DNA of 64,000 nucleotides from Lichina pygmaea (Eukaryota; Ascomycota; Lichinomycetes; Lichinales; Lichinaceae): NCBI GenBank assembly GCA_963422465.1, contig OY730171.1, positions 4,360,202 to 4,424,201 of the forward strand, read 5' to 3'. Shown piece by piece: positions 22,669 to 33,667 of this stretch (position 1 is its first letter; each line of letters starts with the position of its first letter). The notes under the pieces were generated by a model. It saw only the letters and a program-made list of their open reading frames with translations, ran no database searches and was not told where the DNA came from. The position numbers and the translations under genes were made by a program.

Positions 22669-23621
22669 ATGAGGGTTGATGTCGTTCTATTGGCTTCCGC
22701 TCTTTGCTTCTCGCTAGCTACAGCGGCCTCGATTGAACGTGGCGGCGGCAGCCGCTCTTCTGTGCTTTTGATTCGTGGAGATGGTCTTCCTCTCCGGACT
22801 TTCACGCCTCGACCCAGCCGAGTGACTCGGAAACCCGCTGTCGGCAGCCAAGGTCGAGCTCTAGACAAGGGGACGATCATGGAGGACAGGGTCACCGGTG
22901 TAAGATACAGCGCCGACACACTAAAGCAAGGCAAGCCAGCAAGACGGGACAGGGTGAATCCCCAACCAACTCCCGGAGTTTATCCACAAAGGGCATCCAC
23001 TCAGAGCGTTGTGATCATGTACCTACACGGCTCACCACGTTACAAGCTGGTCGACGACGACATCGTCCAAGACGAGGACGACGGCGCCCCGGGCGCCCTA
23101 CCAGGGGTTCTTCCCCACGATGACGAAGTCGTGTATAGGGGTGGCCTAAAAGCCCTTCGAGAAGGGGCCGCCTCATCTTTCTCAGTGGAAGCCAGATCAT
23201 TCGAATGTGGGAAGCTGAACCTGAGTCCGAAAGGAAACTTTGCCCTGGTTTCGCGCGAGCTGCTTGGCGAGAAGACCAACCCTAATGGCCCTCACAAGCC
23301 ACATTTTGAGAACTGCGGCCGGCGAGTGTATGCGTGGTGGGAGAATGCGCATACGTCTGCTTGGATCATTGGGTCTGCCGAAAACTCGGTGAGTCGTCCC
23401 TTGCGCCTTCTCCATATCTCCTTGTTGATGTCGATGAAGTTCTTCATCATCCGTCCCCATGCAGATGTCAGGATCCCTCTTCGTTCTCCTGCACTCCTCT
23501 CTGACTTCAGCCGTAGGAAGACACTCAACTCTACCTCAGCGAGCATACTTGGGAAGATCTCGGCGTCACTAAAACCTATCTGGCGGATGGTCCGGTTCAT
23601 TTGAGATGGGTCATCGAATGA
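22669..23621 (+). CDS. Secreted ADP-ribosyltransferase-like protein (enterotoxin A family), looks whole but divergent
   Basis: Two exons (22669-23388 and 23517-23621, 128-bp intron with GTGAGT...TAG) give 274 residues with an uninterrupted frame. A signal peptide is clear (MRVDVVLLASALCFSLATAA, cut near residue 19). The mature part starts close to an RGD-containing segment, and a central block (IMYLHGSPRYKLVDDDIV, then HDDEVVYRGGL) resembles the core of the heat-labile-enterotoxin A family (PF01375), a family expanded in insect-pathogenic Hypocreales. The C-terminal exon encodes an acidic and aromatic stretch ending LRWVIE. The match is by eye and remote, so whether it has any activity cannot be said. 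A TATA-like element lies about 120 bp upstream. Confidence 0.5.
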
Positions 23622-24664
23622 ACGGCTCTCGTCCAGTACCGTATGGTACGGTAATCTAGAGTTCAGAGGAGACAGCCTGGGTTTCCCAGGGGAGTGATCC
23701 AGAACTCTTGTACGGAGTAATTATACATGTGCTACATTGCCTGTGTTTGGTAGTCGAGGGTGAGGGTATACCGGTAGTACAGGACATACAGTAGTTACGT
23801 AGATGGCGCTTACATAGCTCTACGTCAAATATTCACTGGCTTCTGGCGTTCCACGCTTCTCTTTCGTCGGGCCGATAGAGGCCGAGCACCGATGTCCATG
23901 CTCACGTGATTTCTGCCAAGGCGTCGCCGGTGACAAAACCTTCCTGTCGAAAAAGGGGCCTGGCGCCACCGTGTCCGCTCGTCGCAGAGGCAAAATGGAT
24001 GTTTACTCGATTGATGCCTTCCGACAAGAATCTTCTGCACGCCCATTCCTTCAGGAGTCAATCCTCCGGCACTTTGCGATAATGCTATGCTGCATCAGGA
24101 GGCAATGCAACGATAGTCTCTATGAGGCGAGCTCCTTGAGAACCAGCCAAGGATGGTCAGGCCCGAGTCTCTTTGGTGGAAAAGACGACGACGACAGAAC
24201 TCGGTTCGAAACCGGCTGGTCGCACGAAAAGGGGTGGCTGAGATCAGACTTTCAAGGTCTATGCTGTACGTACGTATAGGACCGTACGTGCAGTGAATAG
24301 CACCGGGTAAGCTCCGCTGGTTAGTATCATCTGACCGGCAATATACTTGGGGCTTCTTGCCCTCCTTGATCTGGTCAATTGAACAAATTTCAACGTTCCC
24401 ATTGGTAGTTTTCCTTTTGGCCTATTGATCTTCCCATCGACCTACATGGGAAAACTCAACGTCGGGCAGACGACAGTATATAAAGGCAACCAGTTCCCCC
24501 CGAGAATTTCTCCACCGTTCTTCCTGACAAACTACAAGCCTTCTGATCTCACCCAACTCGACACAGCTCTCATACCAATTAACATACGTTGTCAACGGCC
24601 ACTTTCATAAAGTCATTCTAAGACACTTGCGAGCCACGTCAAGTCAGTCCAGTAGTCCATCACC
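23622..24664. other. Intergenic, 1.0 kb
   Basis: No gene is supported. GTAC words occur at 23638-23650 and about 24263-24290. A B-box-like GGTTCGAAACC at about 24202 is not embedded in a tRNA fold. The right end is the promoter of the exon-array gene. Confidence 0.5.
24477..24484 (+). promoter_or_regulatory. TATA box
   Basis: TATATAAA followed by GG lies 181 bp upstream of the ATG of the ASX-homology gene. Downstream are pyrimidine-rich stretches and CACC before the start codon (CACCATG). Confidence 0.5.
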
Positions 24665-26702
24665 ATGTCGACACGCATTACCAGGTCGGTAACCCGCAGA
24701 CTCGAAGCTGCAGCCGCAGTCTCCAAGAAAAAGGCGGTGCAGGGCACTCCTCAAAACCTCACCGGTCAGGCCCCTTCTTATTCTTCATGCGCCCTCTGGC
24801 AGCCGATTTCAAGCCCGGTTCATTCGTGCTGACGCTGGGGCTCGCAGCGGCCGGAACATCGATCGTCCATACAAAGGACTCCGTGAAAGTGGCCAAGATA
24901 TCTGAGTATATCCGCCCATGTATCTCTTTCCCGCCATCCGTCTAACATTTGATAGCCACAAGACATCTGTCACGAAAAATGCTCCTTCGAAGTCAGCGGC
25001 GGTGAGATCCACCAGCCATGCAAAGAGGTCTGTCAAAGGCGCCAAGGCTCCCACGTATATACCCCTGTTTCTATCCCTTTCCATCCGTCTTGCTGACAAT
25101 CGACAGCGACGAAGCGCGTGTTTCGACAAAAATTCCCTCGAAGGCGGCCGTGGCCAAACCGACTGTCCATGCAAAGAAGTCCGTCAAGGATACTAAGGCC
25201 TCTAGGTATATCCACCCGTATATCTTGTTCTGTTTGTCTTTCTAACACTTGGTAGCCGCAAGGAGCCCGCGACCAAAAAAGCTCCCTCTAACTCAGCGGC
25301 GGTCAAATTGATCCTCCATGTAAGGGAGTCTGACAAAGGCACCAAGACTTCCAGGTATGTCCGACCATATATGTCTTTCCTTATGCATCTCTGACACTTG
25401 GTAGCCACGAAAAGCCCGGGGCTCAAAAGCCTCTCTCAGAGTCAGCAGCAGTCAAATCAGCTGCCTACAGGAAGAAGTCCGTCAAAGTCACCAAGCCTTC
25501 CAGGTATATCCGCCCACTTGTCTCTTTCCGTTTGTCTCTCTAACACTTGGTAGCCGCAAGAAACGCGCGACCAAAAAGGCTCTCTCTAAGCCAGCGGCAG
25601 TCAAATCAACTGTCCATGCAAGGAATTCCGGTCACGATGCCAAGGCGTCCAGGTGAGTTCACTCCCATCTCCTCTTTGCCCATCTTTGTAACTTTGTGTT
25701 AGCCACGAGGAACCTATTGCGACAAGCACTCCCTCGGAGTCTTCTTCCAGGGGATCCTCCCGGAAGCGCTCAGCTCCGGATCAAGCCGCAGAGGAGGATG
25801 CAGCTTTGTCCCAGACCTCAGGCCGAGCCAACAGTCCCAAGAGGCAGAGAACCAAGTATGTCCACCCCTGTGCGTCTTTTGTTTATCTTTCTAACATATA
25901 GTAGCCACGAGGCGTCTGCGGCCACAAAAAGTCCCTCTGAGTCTTCTTCCAAGGGATTCTTCCATACGCGTTCTGCTTCAGACCAACGCGCAGACGACGA
26001 TGCAGCTTTATCTCACAACTCAGGCCGAGCCAACAGCCCCAAAAAGCAGAGGACCTTAAAGAGAACCATCTTTTGGCCCGAGGATGCCCTATTCCAATAC
26101 CCGGCGTCGATCTTGGCCAATTCCGATCTTCAGGTGATACTCCTTCCTCCGTTTCGTTTTTGCAGTAACTTCCAGGTAGCTGACTGAGGCAGCCTCTTTT
26201 CACGGATCCGCGCTACTTCTGCGATCTTCCTCCCGAGAGGCAGCAAGACTTGGTTAAATTGCTCCCAAAGCACGTCGAAGTGCCCCAAGCACTAGACGCA
26301 GAGCCCACTTACGGCGTCAGCGTTCTGATGCATATGGCAGACTTCCGCAGAGCCCTTCGCTACTTCCAGGACAACATAAGGTTCGGCCGGTACGATGAGG
26401 CTTGGCTTCGAGACGCCGCTGAAGCCATTGAGGAGCGTGCTCGGGGCGAGTTTGATGAACATGAAATGCAAATATTTGAGGATCGGTGGCAGTATCCGCT
26501 GCAAAGGGAGATGTTCGTGCAGAACCATCCTGAGAAATCCCGCGGAGGTGGCTTGGGCGAGCACGCCGGAGCCGGCTCGGAAAGCAGCATCCATATCCCG
26601 TCGGGTGACAATTGGAGCAGCCTGAGACTCGGAATTTCCGACGACGATCTCACCAGCCTCGAATCAGGCAACTCCGATGACGATAACGTCGAAGAAAGTT
26701 AG
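24665..26702 (+). CDS. ASX-homology (DEUBAD) protein with tandemly duplicated exons
   Basis: Ten exons: 24665-24764, 24848-24905, 24956-25054, 25107-25205, 25256-25354, 25405-25503, 25554-25652, 25703-25855, 25905-26133, 26193-26702, giving 514 residues. Exons 3-7 are each exactly 99 nt (33 residues) and in the same phase, encoding a basic Lys/Ser/Ala repeat (for example VHAKKSVKDTKASR). Exons 8 and 9 share a second, longer repeat (PSESSS...SGRANSPK.QRT). The C-terminal half resembles the fungal Asx homology (DEUBAD) domain: FWPEDALFQYPASILANSDL, then DLPPERQQDLVKLLPK, FRRALRYFQDNIRFGRYDEA and FDEHEMQIFEDRW, in about residues 326-460. The tail is acidic. In animals DEUBAD domains partner deubiquitinases acting on chromatin; a nuclear chromatin role here is inference, helped by the histone-H1-like basic N-terminus. 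Confidence 0.75.
24956..25702 (+). repeat. Tandem array of 149-bp exon+intron units
   Basis: Five copies begin at 24956, 25107, 25256, 25405 and 25554. Each is a 99-bp exon followed by a 50-bp (once 52-bp) intron. Intron sequences are themselves alike: GTATATCC...CTAACACTTGGTAG. A shorter related unit (exon 2, 24848-24955) precedes the array, and two 202-bp type units (exons 8 and 9) follow it. Confidence 0.9.
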
Positions 26703-27072
26703 GGATCGGGCAAGACGGATGACGGCGACAACGTCTTGGGGAATAAGACCTCGGGCGATGTTTACAGAGGTCTGGGAGTGGGCGAAATGCACGGAGAGTA
26801 TGTTGCACAGCTTATCAAGGAGATGGAAGAAGCGTCGGAGGGTAGAGAGGGCTGACCCTGATGCGTTCATACCGGCGCGTGAGGTGGTCTACGTATCAGA
26901 GGAGGAGGGCAACTTTAATCAAAGTGGCCACAGGCCATAAGCTCCAAGCATAAAAGTCATTAATGTCGATGCGTCGTTGGTTTCCAACGCCAACAGCTTT
27001 TACCCGCGACGTAGTCATAACTTTATTCAACGTCTTAACCCTTGACACCAATCGAGAACGAGTCTCTGCACA
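26703..27072. other. Short intergenic spacer
   Basis: This lies between the ASX-homology gene stop and the ELP5 start, both on plus. No gene is supported; the minus-strand open frames here have no features. Confidence 0.5.
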
Positions 27073-28221
27073 ATGACATCTAGCATTGTCCATCGGCGGA
27101 GGCAAGACCTCCTTTTGATATCCCGACTGTTCAACATACGTCATCACGTATCGCCTTTCACCCTTATCCTTGACTCTCTGGAACAGTCTGGAAAAGCGCT
27201 GCTGAGCAAGGTCATAGATGGCGCGAAAGTATGCTAGGAATTGCCAAGGTCCCAATAACCTCCTGACGCAGGCGCTCTAGCTGATTTGTCCGTATCAGTC
27301 CGGGAAGGTCAAGGGACGAGTTCTCTTCCTTTCGTTTGAGACCATCAAGAAAGGCAAAAACGTCGATGTCTTCATCAAGAGTGGTCGCCAGGCTCCGGAT
27401 GGCCTGCTCAAAGGCATCTCGGGACAAAGGTCTCCTGGCGAAGGTTCGATCGCTACAGACCACCCCTCAAACCACTAGCTACTGAACTATTCGTAGATAC
27501 GCTCATAGTGATTGATTCCCTGAACGGTCTGGCTCGACTCGTCGAGGATTCTTTTGGAGCATTCTTGTCGGCACTGGCAGACTCAAGGACCTCCATCGTC
27601 GGCGTATACCACGTCGACGTTCCCCTGTCCACATCTTGGCGGTCACCATCAACGCCTTACGCCCCTCATCCGCTGACGTTACTTAAATATCTATCTACCT
27701 CAATCTTCGTCGTGCATTCGTTGCCACAGCAAATTGCTCGGAAGCGCGCGCGAGATCGATCACTAGCGGAGCCTACGTTCGGTCTAGCTGAGCCCGATGA
27801 GGGGACCGTGGCGGGTCTCGGCGCGAACGACGATACAGGTGTGGTGGTGGAGCTCGAAAGTCGACGAAAGAGTGGCAGAAGCGTCACTGGGTGGTTCGTC
27901 ATGCGGTACGACCTGAACTGTTCTACGATCAAAGAGCTGGAGCCAGACATGACGTCGGATGGATTCATACGTCTGCAGGACTACCCGCCATACCGGGCCT
28001 CGGAGATGGCATGTGCGAGTATCGCCCATGACAGACAGGACGAGCTGGTGGAGACGACTTTCAATCTCGGCCTCAGCAGCAAGCAAAGGACGGACAGAGA
28101 CAATGTCGTCCTTCCGTACTTTGATGCGCAGCGGGCCGAAGGTGGCGCCGCAGAAGGTGGCCGTATCCTGTACGAGATGGGAGTCGAGGACGACTTTGAC
28201 GACGAAGAAGATGAGATATAG
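27073..28221 (+). CDS. ELP5: Elongator complex subunit 5
   Basis: Three exons (27073-27228, 27299-27443, 27497-28221; introns 70 and 53 bp) encode 341 residues. Elp5 forms the Elp4-5-6 RecA-like ring of Elongator, needed for wobble-uridine modification of tRNAs. Signatures: MTSSIVHRRRQDLLLISRLF, SPFTLILDSLEQSGKALL, KGRVLFLSFET, DTLIVIDSLNGL, TSIVGVYHVDVPL, PLTLLKYLSTSIFVVHSLP, GVVVELESRRKSGRSV and RDNVVLPYFDAQ, ending with acidic DDFDDEEDEI as in other fungi. For intron 2 I used the GTTCGA donor at 27444 because it alone keeps the frame; a branch site CTACTGAAC lies near its 3' end. Confidence 0.88.
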
Positions 28222-28685
28222 CGGTATCTGCATGGATTGAATGCTGCTCCAACGGAGCTCAACTGCGTTGCATCGTTGGTGGTCGGGGAGAGGTGGCGTA
28301 CGAAAGCATCTTGTTTGAGGTACCGTATAGGGTGATTAATTACCAGTACCGGTACGATACATCATACTTGTACAATGGTCAGTGTGGTCCGCTACTCGTG
28401 ACTTGTCCAGTGAAGATATCTCCTTGTCAAGAGAACGGAAGTATGCCTGGGCACATATGTGCGGCAGACTTGAAGTGATTTGACGTTGCGCTGTTGGTCT
28501 TACTGGTACGCGGCCACGGCGCCTAAGATCTTATCTTATCAAGAGACGTGGCGTTTGTATCACATGTACGTATCGTACGAAGGGTATCTACCGGGTACGC
28601 TACCGGTACGTACTCTGTACATCCCGGGACAGGTACGTACGTACAAACAAAGTCTCGTACCAACCACCAAGGATTGCCCTGGGCC
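28222..28685. other. Intergenic, GTAC-rich
   Basis: This spacer precedes the snRNP gene. It has dense GTACC/GTACG words at 28318-28370 and 28563-28640. No gene is supported. The start of the next gene could lie further left if an upstream exon exists. Confidence 0.45.
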
Positions 28686-29675
28686 ATGGGTGCAGGCACG
28701 GGGAGAAGATCGCGTCGACCAGACAGCAGAGAACGACGAGACCGAGACCGGCCAGCAGATTCGAGGCATTCCGAACGGCCCGGCCGTGACGACGACCAGC
28801 AGCGCCGAGACAGAGACCGAGACAGAGACCGAGACAGAGACCGAGACCGAGATAGAGACAGAGACAGAGACCGGGACCGAGACCGAAGATATCGTCCAAG
28901 GTCCAGGGACCGATACGAGCGGCGAACAAGCAGAAGCCGGTCGCGGGAACGAGAAAGAGACCGCGAGCGGAAGCCACAGAAGGAGGGTGAACATGATCGG
29001 GAAAGAACTCACTATCGTCAACGGGATGACCACCGCCGCCCAGGCGGGCGTCGGGACGATCGAGACCCGGATAACAAACATGGTCCTCGAAGAAGAGATC
29101 GCAGCTGGTCCAGAGATCGGCACCGGGGAAGAAAAGGTAGTGCGAACGATGCTAAACCGGTGTTGCATAGCCGACGCTGACATCTCAACGTTGTCAGGTC
29201 AAGATGGAGCTTCGCTCTCCCCGCGACCGCGTCGGACTCGGTCTCCATCGCCACGCTCGCGAAGGAGGTCACGATCGCCGGCCCGACATCGAAGGGCTGA
29301 CCAAAAAGATATTCCCATGCGAAGTGTCGAATCTGCGTCCCCTCCAGATGCTCGCGACCGTCCTGAGCTCTCGGGGAGCGCTTTAGACGCAACAGACGAC
29401 AATAAAGACGCAGGGGACGAGGGCGATGGTATGGGCGAGCAGATGGAAGCTATGCTAGGCTTTGGCGGCTTTGGCACGACGAAGCAGAAGAAGATTGCCG
29501 GAAACGATGTCTACGCCGTCAGGAAGGAGAAGAAGACGGAGTATCGCCAGTACATGTCGGTGATCTCGTTTCCGAAGAAGAGGAGCTTATACGCGTTTGT
29601 TTGTATTGTTCACTGATATTCATTTGTCACAGGAACCGTCTTGGAGGATTCAACCGGCCGCTGAGTCCGTCCTAA
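28686..29675 (+). CDS. SNRNP27: U4/U6.U5 tri-snRNP 27 kDa protein (SNRNP27)
   Basis: Three exons (28686-29136, 29198-29555, 29633-29675; introns 61 and 77 bp) give 283 residues. SNRNP27 is a tri-snRNP component that helps keep the 5' splice site in place. The diagnostic C-terminus is present: MEAMLGFGGFGTTKQKK, YRQYM and, across intron 2, NRLGGFNRPLSPS. The N-terminal half is an Arg/Asp/Ser-rich domain with a pure Arg-Asp dipeptide run of about 12 repeats, coded by a GAGACC/GAGACA hexamer array. The middle has SPRPRRTRSPSPRSRRRSRS. The start at 28686 is the first ATG after the GTAC-rich spacer and is less certain than the rest. Confidence 0.85.
28800..28890 (+). repeat. GAGACC/GAGACA hexanucleotide array
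   Basis: An imperfect 6-bp repeat lies inside exon 1 of SNRNP27 and codes for alternating Arg-Asp. The other plus-strand frame reads Glu-Thr repeats, which explains a long competing open frame. Confidence 0.8.
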
Positions 29676-30734
29676 TACTCCGGCCTAGGTGTTTCAATGT
29701 CAATATACTCAGGACAGCATCTACACTCTGGGACACGAGGATCGTTAGCCTGTGAAGCCTCCCATCAACTACCCGTCTCCTGCGGGGGCTGTTCTTGTCA
29801 GTCGACTCCCTGGCTCCACACGGAGGAAACAGATAGCAATCGTGGAACTCGCCAAACGTGACTGGCAGGCAGTCAGCCCGGTCGCACGCTGCTCAGCCAC
29901 CGCAGTCGCGGCCTTGGCCTGGACCAACTCGGTTCTTCTCTGTCCACAGTCGACGAGATACCCCGAGAAGCCCCTCCGACGACGTCCAACCTTCGCGGGC
30001 AGAGACCTGACGGCTAGCAAAGAGCAGACGACCACCCTCCAGATCTCAGCACTGCCTATGACTCGGATTTCAGACGGATTTTTGACGGGGGATGATAGAT
30101 GCCGGTACTGAGCAACTGCAGAACGGCTGGCTCCGGAGAGAATATATACCTCGTCACGGGTCATATCATCCCCCAATGTATCCCAATATGATACTCATCC
30201 GTATTCTCAGTATCACGTACGAAGTAGCACTGCTGATATGCCTAGCGCCAAGTAAATTACCCAAGAAGCTTCTTCCGAACACAATTCGGATGGTGAGGAC
30301 AGAATAGAGCTATCAGTTCATGGGTCCATCCAGACGAATGCTCTCCAGTAGCGCTTGCAATCCACTAACACGACACATGAGCATTATGGGTTCAATGCAG
30401 TCGTTATAAGGTTGATGCATTATCTTCAGCATGGATCACGGCTTCCTTGCAGCGCTGGTGTGGTACAGTATGCACGTGCGAGCTCTCTGCCATCCCGTAA
30501 AATAGTTGGGTGCCCGTTTACTTTTCCTTGGGCTATTCAATAGGCTCCGAACGCACTGTGTGGGGTGTTTGAAAGCCGATAGATAGTGGTAACAGCTCCA
30601 ATGATGCACCTACTGGTGAAACCATTCAAGTTTCTTCCAGCAACGTAGCCACTCTCCAAGCTCGGGTAGCTCTCGGCCTCAGAGCGAGAGGTGACACTCT
30701 TTTGTATTTTTGCACAGTCCTCCTCATCAGTGTC
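29676..30734. other. Intergenic, 1.06 kb
   Basis: No gene is supported. A chance 119-codon frame at 29752-30111 has no recognisable features. The right part is the likely glucosidase I promoter; AATATATACC at about 30142 is far from the ATG. Confidence 0.5.
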
Positions 30735-33667
30735 ATGAGGATACTGCGTTCATCCTTTGCGATGCTCACTCACACAATATGGATCACGTCACTCATGCTC
30801 TTTGGTTGCAACGCGCAAGCTTCTGGAGATGCTTCCATCATCATCGACGAGGTTGCTAAGAAGACTAACCATTCTCTACTATGGGGTCCCTACAGACCCA
30901 ATCTTTACTTTGGCATCAGGCCACGGATACCAAAATCCCTGACAACTGGCTTGTTATGGGCCAAGGTGGACAGCTTTCAATCAGTGCAGAACAGTTAGTA
31001 TCATGCGCCAGCGGGAAGAACAGAGTGGAGCTTTGCGGAAAGCCCGCTAATCTCCGTCGTCTAGATTTTCGATATACATGTGAACAGCATGAGGGCATGG
31101 ACGGATATGGCTGGGACGAATATGATGTTCGCAATGGAGGACGTCAGACGATCCATGACTCCGGCAACCAGATTGATCTGCAGACCGAGTTCGTCAAGGT
31201 GCCGGGAGGGACGCACGGAGGCAGCTGGGCCGTACGGATTAGGGGAACGCCGAGAGAAGATGCGCCGTCCGATCTAAAGTCGACCGTCATATTTGCAGTT
31301 GCTCTAGATGGCAGCGGAAGCTTGGATGTCGCCAGCGGAGGAGACACCTTAGGCTACGATGGTACTGTGGAGCTACAGGGTAATTCGCCCGAGCTGGGAG
31401 AATTCAGTGTCAGCGTCACCCAAGGGCCAACGTCCAACTCTCATCCGATCCACAAGCATCCGTCATACAAAGATAAGCCTCTAGACAAGACGCTGGTCCA
31501 ATCGTACCAGCTTCCTGGGGAAGCCCTATGGCAGATGAAGGGTACGTCAACGCCTAAAAGGCTTGCGGTCGTCGGCTGTCACTGACCGGATCCATCGCCA
31601 AAGCCGTCGTCTTCACCGGCTTGAAGCAAGTCATAGACAAGTACGTCGAGAAATATGGCGCCGAAAATAGTCCTCCGCCGTGGCAGACCTTTACGATCGA
31701 TCACAAACCCAGCCAAGGGAACATGCACGTGGTCCAGAAAGTCTTTGAAGGCTCTTTCGAGGTCAGCTTGACGGTCCATGAACGCTGTGTTGCTCGTCAC
31801 ACTAAAGTCACAGCCAGTTTGATGTCTTGTTCTCTTCGGGCTCCGCTCCTGAGAAACTCACTTGTATGTTAAGAGCTGCAGCTGCATCCGAGATATTTCG
31901 ACGCTGACGCTGATGCCAGCCGAGACGCTATCCAAGAAGATCGCGACCGTGGCTACATCTTTCCGGGAGAGGTTCACTCGCATTTTCACTCCGTCAAGCC
32001 CGTTCGGGGGCGAGAAATACGAACGCTTCGCGCAGTCGCTCTTCTCGAACCTCGTGGGCGGCATTGGCTATTTCGACGGGGACGCCATTGTAGATCGGTC
32101 ATACGCGCCCGAGTACGAAGAGGAAAACGAAGGCTTCTGGGAAGATGCCGCCGAAGCCCGCGCCCGAGGCCAGCAGCGGGATGAGGGGCCCTACGAGCTC
32201 TTCACCAGCATCCCCTCAAGACCGTTCTTTCCGAGAGGCTTCCTCTGGGACGAAGGCTTTCATCTCATGCCAGTCTTGGATTGGGATGTAGACCTAACGT
32301 AAGCCATCCGCGATGGATTCTTGGATTGGCTCTGAACTCTGTTGCAGGCTGGAGATCGTACAGAGCTGGTTCGCTCTCGTGGACGACGATGGCTGGATAG
32401 CGCGAGAGCAGATTCTTGGAGCAGAAGCCCGGAGCAAGGTACCGGCAGAGTTCCAAGTGCAGTACCCGCACTACGCGAATCCGCCCACTCTCTTTCTCAC
32501 TCTACAGGCCTTTGTGGATCGACTCAAGGCTAGCAACGGGACTGCCAATTCAGGCCGCGAGGTTTTCGGCTCCAACGACGTGTCCGGCACATACGCGGCC
32601 CACCTGGATAATGCCGAGGTCGCATTGCAATACTTGAAACGGTTATACCCACTCTTGAAGCGGCATTACTTCTGGTTCCGGAAGACGCAATGGGGGGACA
32701 TCAGATCCTACGATCGCCAGGCATTCTCCACAAAGGAGGCGTACCGCTGGCGGGGACGTACACCGCGCCACATCCTGCCCTCGGGTCTCGACGACTATCC
32801 CCGCCCGCAACCACCGCACCCCGGCGAGCTACACCTCGACCTGATCTCGTGGATGGGCATGATGAGCCGGAGTATCAAAGACGTCGCCGAGGTCATTGGC
32901 GAGAAGGATGATGTGGCCGAGTTTGCCGGCTACGAGTTGGCCATCACACGCAACATCGACGACCTTCATTGGAGCGACGCCCATCGAACGTACTGTGACG
33001 CCACGATCGACGACTACGAGGAGAATGTACACGCGTGTCACAAGGGCTACGTTTCGATCTTCCCGTTCATGCTCGGGCTGTTGCCACCGGACAGTCGGCG
33101 ACTAGAACCGATCTTGGACCTGATCGAAGACCCGGAAGAGTTGTGGAGCGACTACGGCATCCGCAGCCTGAGCAAGAAGGACGGAGTGTACGGTACGGAC
33201 GAGAACTACTGGCGTAGTCCTATCTGGATCAACATGAACTATCTCATCATCCAGCAACTACTGGTAAGCACCGCCACCAACTTTCCATTTCTCGACTCTC
33301 CCGCTCTCACACATTGCTGCGTGCGTGACCTCTACTCCTCTAATCAACTTCCTGCAATCAGACCGTCGCCCAAACCCAAGGCCCGCATCAAGAGCGAGCG
33401 CGAGACATGTACACTCGGCTGCGCGTCAACGTTGTCGAAAACGTCTACCGCGAATGGGACCGCACCGGCTTCGCCTGGGAGCAGTACAACCCGGAAACCG
33501 GCGCCGGCCAACGCACGCAGCATTTCACCGGCTGGACCTCGCTCGTCGTCAAGATTATGACCTTTCCAGATCTACCTGCCGGTGGTGCTTCTTCTTCTTC
33601 TTCTTCTTCTTCTTCTTCTTCTTCTTCCTCTCCTTCCAAACATCAGGCGGCCAAGGATGAGCTATAG
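30735..33667 (+). CDS. CWH41: Mannosyl-oligosaccharide glucosidase I (GH63), with C-terminal KDEL
   Basis: Glucosidase I trims the outermost glucose of N-glycans in the ER. Seven exons (30735-30993, 31065-31541, 31604-31761, 31818-31863, 31920-32298, 32348-33263, 33362-33667) encode 846 residues, close to yeast Gls1. An N-terminal hydrophobic segment (ML..TIWITSLMLFGCNAQA) is a signal peptide or anchor. Signatures: SLLWGPYRPNLYFGIRPR, NFRYTCEQHEGMDGYGWDEY, SRPFFPRGFLWDEGFH, HYFWFRKTQWGDI, YRWRGRTPRHILPSGLDDYP, LHLDLISWMGMM and DENYWRSPIWINMNYL, all typical of GH63. The protein ends with a run of Ser coded by a CTT repeat and then HQAAKDEL, a canonical ER-retrieval signal. It is convergent with the MMtag gene (297 bp apart). 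Confidence 0.95.
33589..33627 (+). repeat. (CTT/TCT)n microsatellite in the glucosidase I last exon
   Basis: Thirteen or so TCT units code for a poly-Ser stretch directly before the KDEL tail. A purine AG microsatellite also lies just downstream at 33840-33860 in the 3' flank. Confidence 0.85.

Noticed and set aside
24195-24215. B-box-like GGTTCGAAACC
   Set aside because: No A-box or cloverleaf arms at the right spacing.
28480-29616. 378-codon plus frame with Glu-Thr repeats
   Set aside because: This is another frame of the GAGACC hexamer array; the Arg-Asp frame joins to the conserved SNRNP27 C-terminus by splicing.
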